Below are positions 54,442 through 60,595 of a stretch of DNA of 60,595 bases, in pieces; within the stretch, counting starts at the first letter, position 1, and each line of letters starts with the position of its first letter. The notes under the pieces are model-generated. The model made no database searches. It saw only the letters and a list, made by a program, of their open reading frames with translations, and was not told the origin of the DNA. The translations under genes were made by a program, and so were the position numbers. The stretch is taken from contig NZ_DGDC01000045.1 of NCBI RefSeq assembly GCF_002385225.1, positions 1-60,595 on the forward strand. The letters run 5' to 3'. This stretch comes from Psychrobacter sp. UBA3962. GTDB taxonomy: Bacteria > Pseudomonadota > Gammaproteobacteria > Pseudomonadales > Moraxellaceae.

Positions 54442-56016
54442 ATGCGAGCCTCAACCCAACATGTGCAAGACAGATTAAATCAACCTTATGAACACCAGAG
54501 TACCTCACAGTTGCCTATTGGGACTGCGGTGATTGTGGCGTGGTTGGCTGGGGCGATGTTCATGCTGTCGCTAGCCCCCTATGGTTACTGGATTATTGCG
54601 CTGATTTCTCCAGCTTTATTATATGCTCTGTTATTGGGGCCGATGAGCAACAAGCGGGCTTTTATTATCGGCGAAGCTTATGGTATGGGGCTTTGGTGTG
54701 TGGGCGCTTTTTGGCTGTATACCTCAATCCATGATTATGGAGACATTCCGGCACCTTTGGCGCTTTTGGCCATTGCGGTTATGGGGCTGGGCATGGGGTT
54801 ATTCCATGGTTTTCTAGCCTTAATCTTCAACCGCTTTGTCGGTAAGCAGCCGTTGGCATTTGCTGCCTTATGGGTGCTTCAAGAATGGCTGAAGACTTGG
54901 TTGTTTACCGGTTTCCCCTGGCTTTTTGTGGGTTATGCTTTCACTGAGCAGTACTGGCTGTCTTCATTAGCGCCAGTGGCTGGGGTGTTTGCGGTGTCTT
55001 TTGTGGCCGTTTTATTGTCTGCCAGTTTGGTCGATGCGTTTCGTAAGCGGGCCGGTTATTTAGTGGTGACAGCGCTGTTTATCGCAGTGAGTATTGGGCT
55101 GTGGCTGGGCAATCCAGCGTGGACTCAGCCCAAGCCCAATACTGAAAATCTAAAAGTATCTTTGATACAGGGTAATATTCCGCAAGACCTTAAATGGCTG
55201 ACCGATTACCGTTATAAAACGCTTGAGATATACGCCACCCTAAGCAGTACCGAGTGGGATCAAGATATGGTCATTTGGCCCGAGTCTTCTATCCCTATGT
55301 TCCAAACGGAAGCTTGGCCTTTTATCACTGAAGTGGTGAAGGTAGCCAAACAAACAGACACCACTTGGGTTACCGGTATTCCTTATAAAGATGAAGCTGC
55401 GTATCAGCAGGAGACCGACAAATACGCGCCATTTTATAACAGTGTTATCGCACTAGGGGCACAAGCAGATGGGCTTTATAAAAAACAAAATCTGGTACCT
55501 TTTGGGGAATATATTCCGTTTCAAGGGGCTCTAGATCTGTTTCCTAACTTGGCGGGCAGTCAAGACATTATGAGTTATAGCCGGGGTCCTGCCAATCAGT
55601 CACCACTTCAAGTGCGTGGTCATAATTTAGGCTCGGCAGTGTGTTACGAAGTGGCTTATCCTGATACCACACGCCGCAATGCGCAGAATACTGATTTCTT
55701 ATTAACCATCTCTAATGATGCTTGGTTTGGCACCTCAGCAGGGCCTCTACAGCATTTACAAATGGTACAGATGCGCTCTTTAGAGACAGGTCGTTGGTTT
55801 ATGCGTGCTACCAACACTGGGGTGACTGCCATTATTGATCACACCGGTAAGATTGTGGCCCGAGCCCCGCAGTTTGAACGCACGGTGCTGCGTGGTGAGG
55901 TGCAATCACGCACAGGTATGACGCCTTATGTTCGTTTTGGCAATCTGCCTATTTTATTATTAATAGGTCTGATGCTAGTGTTAAGCTACTTGGGTAAACG
56001 TTCCTTTAAGCGCTAA
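54442..56016 (+). CDS. lnt: Lnt, apolipoprotein N-acyltransferase
   Basis: Lnt adds the third acyl chain to lipoproteins at the periplasmic face of the inner membrane. About six membrane segments (residues 30-225) precede the nitrilase-like domain. The catalytic triad expected from the E. coli enzyme is E281 (WPESS), K348 (YKKQNLVPFGEY) and C401 (SAVCYE). A last membrane helix lies near the C-terminus. The length of 524 residues is close to the norm. The predicted lipoproteins encoded at 11.6, 28.0 and 28.8 kb would be among its substrates. Confidence 0.95.
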   Translation: MRASTQHVQDRLNQPYEHQSTSQLPIGTAVIVAWLAGAMFMLSLAPYGYWIIALISPALLYALLLGPMSNKRAFIIGEAYGMGLWCVGAFWLYTSIHDYGDIPAPLALLAIAVMGLGMGLFHGFLALIFNRFVGKQPLAFAALWVLQEWLKTWLFTGFPWLFVGYAFTEQYWLSSLAPVAGVFAVSFVAVLLSASLVDAFRKRAGYLVVTALFIAVSIGLWLGNPAWTQPKPNTENLKVSLIQGNIPQDLKWLTDYRYKTLEIYATLSSTEWDQDMVIWPESSIPMFQTEAWPFITEVVKVAKQTDTTWVTGIPYKDEAAYQQETDKYAPFYNSVIALGAQADGLYKKQNLVPFGEYIPFQGALDLFPNLAGSQDIMSYSRGPANQSPLQVRGHNLGSAVCYEVAYPDTTRRNAQNTDFLLTISNDAWFGTSAGPLQHLQMVQMRSLETGRWFMRATNTGVTAIIDHTGKIVARAPQFERTVLRGEVQSRTGMTPYVRFGNLPILLLIGLMLVLSYLGKRSFKR

Positions 56017-56274
56017 ATTTAAGCGAAAAATAACAGCAACTTTAGGGTTGATTGATAAAAATGTACTATTAATCCACAAATTGGACAGGGCGTTTTCACA
56101 AAAGGTAGCAAATTGCGATATAATAGCAAGATATGTGATCGGTTCTGACTGTGATATAGTGCTGAAGTGTGGTCATTAGGCGCAACGTAGACAAACTACC
56201 ACATGAATTAAATACTACATGGCAGAGGAACCCCTCTTCTTAAACCTTTATCAAATTATACAGATAGGTGACCT

Positions 56275-56676
56275 ATGGCAGATGCAAGCCAAAATAAACC
56301 AAAAAAAGAATTTGCCTACGCTTTGGTAGGGACTGCTGCATTTTTGGCTATCGTACTTCTTATTGGTATTTCAGCCTTTTTACGCCCTGCAGACAAACAT
56401 GTGGCGCCTAAAGCTGCTGTAGAAGAAACCACTGAGGAAGCGGCGGTTGCTGAAGAGGCAACGGCACAGCCTGAAACAGAAGCGACAGCTACTGAAGCTG
56501 CCCCAGCGGCAGAAGCTGTTGACACCCCTGCAGCTGAAGCTACAGCAACTACGGAAGCAGAGGCTGATACTGCAGCTGAAGCGACAGCAGAAGCCACAGA
56601 CGCACAGCCTGCAACCCAAGAAGCTGCTCCAGCAGAAGCAGAAGCGACTGCAGAGGCCACTGAAACAGCTCAGTAA
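56275..56676 (+). CDS. Ala/Glu/Thr-rich single-pass membrane protein
   Basis: A 133-residue protein with a short basic N-terminus (QNKPKKEF), one membrane helix (about residues 15-36) and a long low-complexity tail made almost only of Ala, Glu, Thr, Pro and Gln. The tail should be disordered and acidic. AGGTGA precedes the ATG. The codons in the tail vary (GCA, GCT, GCC), so it is not a recent DNA repeat. No family is recognised. A terminator follows at 56717. Confidence 0.75.
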   Translation: MADASQNKPKKEFAYALVGTAAFLAIVLLIGISAFLRPADKHVAPKAAVEETTEEAAVAEEATAQPETEATATEAAPAAEAVDTPAAEATATTEAEADTAAEATAEATDAQPATQEAAPAEAEATAEATETAQ

Positions 56677-56716
56677 TTAACAGTCTTGAGAGTTTAAAGC
56701 CCGTTAAAACAGGCTA

Positions 56717-56753
56717 AAACCCGCTTTATCTATATGATAGAGCGGGTTTTTTT
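56717..56753 (+). terminator. Terminator after Ala/Glu-rich gene
   Basis: AAACCCGCTTTATC pairs with the GATAGAGCGGGTTT arm with one mismatch, followed by a T run. It lies about 40 bases after the stop. Confidence 0.9.
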
Positions 56754-56961
56754 AATATAACGTCACTAATTTTTCTTTACCCTCTGCTGCGCTCATGAAA
56801 CAATACTTCGTTTTATAAAATATCAGACTATTACTCCGAAATTTTTGAAATGACTCTAACATAACTGCTAGCTGTAGAGACTGCTATATAAAGATAGACT
56901 GAGTTCACTGTACAGTTGAGAGTGGTGTGTTTAACTGTTATACAACCAAGGAATTAAGACT

Positions 56962-58536
56962 ATGAGTAATGCAGACTCAAATCGGACAGGACCTTCTGCT
57001 GAGGCACAAGCTCTAGACAATGGCTTTATGGGCCACCCTCAGCCGTTACGATCTTTATTTTTTACCGAAATGTGGGAACGCTTTTCGTACTATAGTATCC
57101 GCCCGCTATTGGTGCTATTTATGGTGGCCTCCATAAGTAATGGAGGTTTTGGTTTTGATGATGCCACCGCCTCTGCCATTTATGGTATTTTTGCTGGCAC
57201 CTTGTATCTAGCAGCGGTGCCAGGGGGTTGGTTGGCCGATAACTGGCTAGGTCAAGAGCGTGCTTTGTGGTGGGGCAGTATTATTATTGCCTTAGGTCAC
57301 TTATTTATCGCGCTTTCCGCCTTATTTGGCATGTCGATGTTTTTCATTGGTCTGGTGTGTATTGTTCTAGGCTCAGGATTATTTAAGACTTGTATTTCGG
57401 TCATGGTAGGCGCGTTATACCCTAAAGGGGACGCCCGCCGTGATGGCGGTTTTACCCTATTTTATATGGGGATTAACATTGGAGCTTTGTTGGCCGCCCT
57501 TATCGTGGGGCTATTCCAAGAAAGACAAATGTGGCATGTGGGCTTTGGCGTAGGCGGTTTAGGGATGCTGGTATCGCTACTGGTCTATCGCTTTGCTGCC
57601 CGAAAGAACCTAAAACGATTTGCTAAAGCTCAAGGCATTATCCCCGAGTGGGAAGTGGCCAACGATCAGTATCAGCATATCGGACGTTGGGTAGGGGTAT
57701 TCTTAGCAGCTCTGATTGCGCTAATTGTACTGATTGCCACAGGGATTATGCCCTTCAATCCGAGTATGGTTGCTGAGTATATGACCTATATCATCGCTGG
57801 TATGGTGTTGTTGTATTTCGCTTATATGTTTATCTCTCCTAAGCTGGATAAAACCGATAAGCTGCGCCTACTGATCTGTTTCATTTTAATTATTGGTTCA
57901 ACTTTATTCTGGTCAAGCTTTGAGCAGCAACCGACTTCATTTAACTTATTCGCGGACCGTTATACCGACCTAAATGTGTTTGGATTTGACATTCCAAGCA
58001 TCTGGTTCCAGTCATTAAACCCTATCTTTATCTTGATGTTGGCACCGATTGTCAGTGTGATTTGGGTGTGGTTAGGCAAGCGTAATCTTGAGCCAAATAG
58101 TATGGCCAAGTTCTCATTGGGTATGTTATTGGCCGCTGCAGGCTTCGGTCTAATGATTATGGCCTCTAAGTTGGTGGTTGCCAATCCGGATACCTTGGTA
58201 TCGCCTTTATGGCTAACCGGTAGTCTGTTACTATTGACGCTAGGGGAGCTGGCTTTAAGCCCAGTGGGATTGTCCTCTATGACCAAACTTGCCCCCAAAG
58301 GCATGCAGGGTCAAATGATGGGATTATTCTTTACCTCATTGGCCATGGGTAACTTGGTAGCGGCCTTCTTCGGCGGCCATGTTTCAGCCGATACCATTGA
58401 AGGCTTACCCAGCTTATTTACCACTATGACTATTTTCTTGGTGGTGACTGCACTGATTTTATTGGCATTATCAAAGCCAGTGAGAGCCATGTTAGATCGC
58501 AGTGAAGCTGAGGATGAGCATCGCAATACTGTTTAA
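56962..58536 (+). CDS. POT/PTR-family proton-coupled peptide transporter
   Basis: A 524-residue inner-membrane symporter that imports di- and tripeptides with protons. The ExxER motif is E36-E39-R40 in FFTEMWERFSYYS. The second signature GGWLADNWLGQERAL follows in the loop after helix 2, and about twelve to fourteen helices are predicted. AAGGAAT lies 8 bases before the ATG. A terminator overlaps the next gene's leader at 58600. The Xaa-Pro aminopeptidase gene downstream suggests linked peptide uptake and breakdown. Confidence 0.93.
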   Translation: MSNADSNRTGPSAEAQALDNGFMGHPQPLRSLFFTEMWERFSYYSIRPLLVLFMVASISNGGFGFDDATASAIYGIFAGTLYLAAVPGGWLADNWLGQERALWWGSIIIALGHLFIALSALFGMSMFFIGLVCIVLGSGLFKTCISVMVGALYPKGDARRDGGFTLFYMGINIGALLAALIVGLFQERQMWHVGFGVGGLGMLVSLLVYRFAARKNLKRFAKAQGIIPEWEVANDQYQHIGRWVGVFLAALIALIVLIATGIMPFNPSMVAEYMTYIIAGMVLLYFAYMFISPKLDKTDKLRLLICFILIIGSTLFWSSFEQQPTSFNLFADRYTDLNVFGFDIPSIWFQSLNPIFILMLAPIVSVIWVWLGKRNLEPNSMAKFSLGMLLAAAGFGLMIMASKLVVANPDTLVSPLWLTGSLLLLTLGELALSPVGLSSMTKLAPKGMQGQMMGLFFTSLAMGNLVAAFFGGHVSADTIEGLPSLFTTMTIFLVVTALILLALSKPVRAMLDRSEAEDEHRNTV

Positions 58537-58599
58537 ACAAGCTGTAGATTTATGACGTTTCTTTAAGTGACTTACTAACTGAAAACGGTTGTAAACCTC

Positions 58600-58638
58600 A
58601 AACGTGTTACCATAATTGCATTGGTAGCACGTTTTTTT
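58600..58638 (+). terminator. Terminator between peptide transporter and aminopeptidase
   Basis: AACGTGTTACCA pairs with TGGTAGCACGTT with a wobble, around a nine-base loop, and runs into T7. It ends the transporter transcript about 65 bases after its stop. Confidence 0.88.
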
Positions 58639-58698
58639 GTATTTGAAATTGGCAAAAAAGACACAATAAAAAATAAACCATTAATTCAGAGGAATATT

Positions 58699-60522
58699 AT
58701 GAGCAAGTCTGTAATCCAAGAGCGTATCAGTCAATTACGCCAAGTTCTAAAAAATAATGATATCAGTGCCCTTATCATTCCATCAGCTGACCCTCATTTA
58801 TCGGAGTACTTACCTGAGTACTGGCAAGGCCGTCAATGGTTGTCTGGCTTTACCGGTTCAGTGGGCACCTTGGTTGTGACTCATGATTTCGCAGGTCTTT
58901 GGGCTGATAGTCGCTATTGGGTACAAGCCGCTGCTCAATTAGAAGATACCGGTATTACGCTGCAAAAACTACAGCCAGGCTCGCCCAATCATGCTCAGTG
59001 GTTGGCAGAGAATCTAGACGCTGGCGACAGTGTGGCCATCGATGGCAACGTGTTGTCACTGGCTGAACAAGACCGCTTATTAGACGCTTTCGATGAAGTG
59101 GCAGACAGTGAAGAAGACGGTATACGTCTAATTACTGAGCTGGATTTATTGGGCGAGATTTGGCAAGACCGCCCTGCGCTGCCTATGGCTCAGCTGTATG
59201 CTCATGACGCCCAGTTTGTGTCACAATCTGCTGCAGAAAAATTGGCTGAAGTGAGGGCCCAGATGCAACAAATTGGGGCCACCCATCATCTTATTTCAAG
59301 CCTAGATGATCTAGCCTGGTTGACCAACCTACGCGGTAGTGATGTGGACTACAACCCAGTATTCCTAGCCCACATGATTATCACCGCTGACAAAGCGACG
59401 CTATATATCGACAGCGCTAAAGTGTGCGAAGATATTGCTAAGTTATTGGATGAAGCCGGCATTAGTGTGGCGGATTATGATCAGGTTCAAGGTGCGTTAA
59501 GTGAATTGACTCCTGAGGATTTACTGCTACTAGATCCTAATAAAGTGGCGGTCGGTACCCTAAATGACTTGGGCGATGACATTGCCATGATTGAGCAAAT
59601 TGCCCCGAGCAGTCTGCTCAAATCCGTTAAATCAAAAGAGGACATCGAGCATGTACGGGAAGCGATGCGTCAAGATGGCGCCGCACTGTGCGAGTTCTTT
59701 AGTGAGTTTGAAGCGCGCTTAAATAAAGGCGAGCGCTTAAGTGAGCTAGATGTAGACAGCATGTTGATTGACGTGCGTAGTAAGCAGCCCCATTATGTAT
59801 CACCCAGCTTCCCAACCATTGCTGGCTTTAACGCAAATGGTGCTCTACCACATTATCGTGCCACTGAAGACAAGTTTAGCTACCTTGAGGGCGATGGTTT
59901 ATTATTAATTGACTCTGGTGCTCAGTATCAAAACGGCACCACTGATATTACCCGTGTGGTGGGTATTGGTAAGGTTAATGAAGGCCAAAAACGTGACTTC
60001 AGCCTGGTGTTAAAAGCACATATTGCGTTAGCCAAAGCTTGTTTCCCAGATGGTATAGCCTCACCGCTCATTGATGCGATTTGCCGGGCGCCTTTATGGC
60101 AAGCTCAGATGGACTATGGTCATGGTACGGGTCATGGTGTGGGCTACTTCTTAAACGTGCATGAAGGCCCACAGGTGATTGCTTACAGTGCTACCACCCC
60201 GCCAGAGCGCGCGATGAAAGTAGGTATGATTAGCAGTAATGAGCCTGGCTTATACCGTGAGGGTCGCTGGGGGGTTCGTATCGAGAACCTAGTCATCAAC
60301 CAGCCAGTACCAACGCCACAAGAGACAGAGTTCGGTCATTATCTAAACTTTGAAACCGTCACTTTGTGTCCGATTGATACTCGCTTGGTGAACCCAAGCC
60401 TATTGACTCAAGATGAGATTGACTGGTTAAACGACTATCACAGTCATGTTTATAATGAGTTAAAAGGCCGTGTTGAAGGCGAAGCTTTAGAGTGGCTAAC
60501 CGAGCGTACTAAAGCTATTTAG
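58699..60522 (+). CDS. Xaa-Pro aminopeptidase, long XPNPEP1-like type
   Basis: An M24 metallopeptidase that removes N-terminal residues before proline. The five metal ligands are visible: D405, D416, H479 (GHGTGHGVGYF), E515 (NEPG) and E529. At 607 residues it is much longer than E. coli PepP (441). Two creatinase-like domains precede the catalytic one, as in eukaryotic XPNPEP1; the spacing of ligands also fits that type. I chose the ATG at 58699, which has AGAGGAAT before it. An in-frame start at 58621 would begin inside the preceding terminator, so I rejected it. Confidence 0.92.
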   Translation: MSKSVIQERISQLRQVLKNNDISALIIPSADPHLSEYLPEYWQGRQWLSGFTGSVGTLVVTHDFAGLWADSRYWVQAAAQLEDTGITLQKLQPGSPNHAQWLAENLDAGDSVAIDGNVLSLAEQDRLLDAFDEVADSEEDGIRLITELDLLGEIWQDRPALPMAQLYAHDAQFVSQSAAEKLAEVRAQMQQIGATHHLISSLDDLAWLTNLRGSDVDYNPVFLAHMIITADKATLYIDSAKVCEDIAKLLDEAGISVADYDQVQGALSELTPEDLLLLDPNKVAVGTLNDLGDDIAMIEQIAPSSLLKSVKSKEDIEHVREAMRQDGAALCEFFSEFEARLNKGERLSELDVDSMLIDVRSKQPHYVSPSFPTIAGFNANGALPHYRATEDKFSYLEGDGLLLIDSGAQYQNGTTDITRVVGIGKVNEGQKRDFSLVLKAHIALAKACFPDGIASPLIDAICRAPLWQAQMDYGHGTGHGVGYFLNVHEGPQVIAYSATTPPERAMKVGMISSNEPGLYREGRWGVRIENLVINQPVPTPQETEFGHYLNFETVTLCPIDTRLVNPSLLTQDEIDWLNDYHSHVYNELKGRVEGEALEWLTERTKAI

Positions 60523-60573
60523 TAGTAAGTTAAGCCTTTCCTTAATAGATTGACTGTATTTAAAAAGCCGCCC

Positions 60574-60595
60574 AAATGAACTGAACCCCATAAGT
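60574..60595 (+). repeat. Partial copy of the hairpin sequence found after rsmB
   Basis: The last 22 bases (AAATGAACTGAACCCCATAA then GT) match 5557-5578 at 20 of 22 positions. The part AACCCCATAAGT equals the reverse complement of the second hairpin arm there. It is cut by the window end, so it may be the first arm of a terminator for the aminopeptidase gene or the end of a mobile element. Confidence 0.55.

Noticed and set aside
56316..56660. Ala/Ser-rich 114-residue frame on the minus strand
   Set aside because: It is the mirror of the Ala/Glu repeat codons of the plus-strand gene and has no SD or start context.
58621..58698. N-terminal extension of the Xaa-Pro aminopeptidase
   Set aside because: It begins with TTG inside the terminator hairpin; the ATG at 58699 has a good SD and a family-like start.

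Overview
The window looks like chromosomal DNA of a gammaproteobacterium of the family Moraxellaceae, most likely Psychrobacter or a close relative. This is inferred from the overall gene set: an AlmA-like flavin monooxygenase, a DUF2058 protein, OmpW, small beta-barrel proteins, and a moderately AT-rich sequence. No database search was possible. There are no rRNA or tRNA genes, no CRISPR array and no complete insertion sequence. Most of the window is ordinary core genome.

Left part (1-11 kb): a rightward block holds ribD, ribE, fmt, rsmB, thrC, dprA, a Sua5/YrdC-type gene (tsaC) and a TIGR01777-type epimerase. A small leftward PHA-system protein gene interrupts it. The neighbours fmt, rsmB, dprA and tsaC lie close to the replication origin in Pseudomonas. 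In agreement, this part carries seven parS-like ParB sites: three between ribD and ribE, one inside ribE, one perfect 16-base site inside rsmB, and an inverted pair near 11.0 kb. The ribD-ribE gap also holds three exact DnaA boxes. This replication and segregation signal is the most striking structure in the window.

Middle part (11-33 kb): a membrane protein and an orphan adaptor-like lipoprotein are followed by grpE and dnaK, each with a candidate heat-shock promoter. Next come bioF, three tandem paralogous outer-membrane beta-barrel genes each with its own terminator, an NfeD/stomatin pair, a phytase-like esterase gene, hemN, a DMT exporter and comM. Then comes a leftward cluster of a triheme membrane cytochrome c, a Tat-exported flavin amine oxidase and a monoheme cytochrome c lipoprotein, which together look like a periplasmic amine dehydrogenase chain.

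Right part (33-60.6 kb): fhs lies next to an RND efflux pump and its adaptor. Further on are a repeat-containing secreted acidic protein, a MOSC-domain gene interrupted by one in-frame amber codon, OmpW, a D-lactate dehydrogenase-like flavoprotein, a family 2 glycosyltransferase, a macro-domain protein, an orphan EIIC-like permease and a DUF2058 protein. After these come a 55-residue protein that is half lysine, an AlmA-like monooxygenase, a second DMT exporter, recG, lnt, an Ala/Glu-rich membrane protein, a POT peptide transporter and a long Xaa-Pro aminopeptidase. The peptide transporter and aminopeptidase lie together and fit a peptide uptake and breakdown role. The last 20 bases of the window closely match the first arm of the terminator after rsmB.
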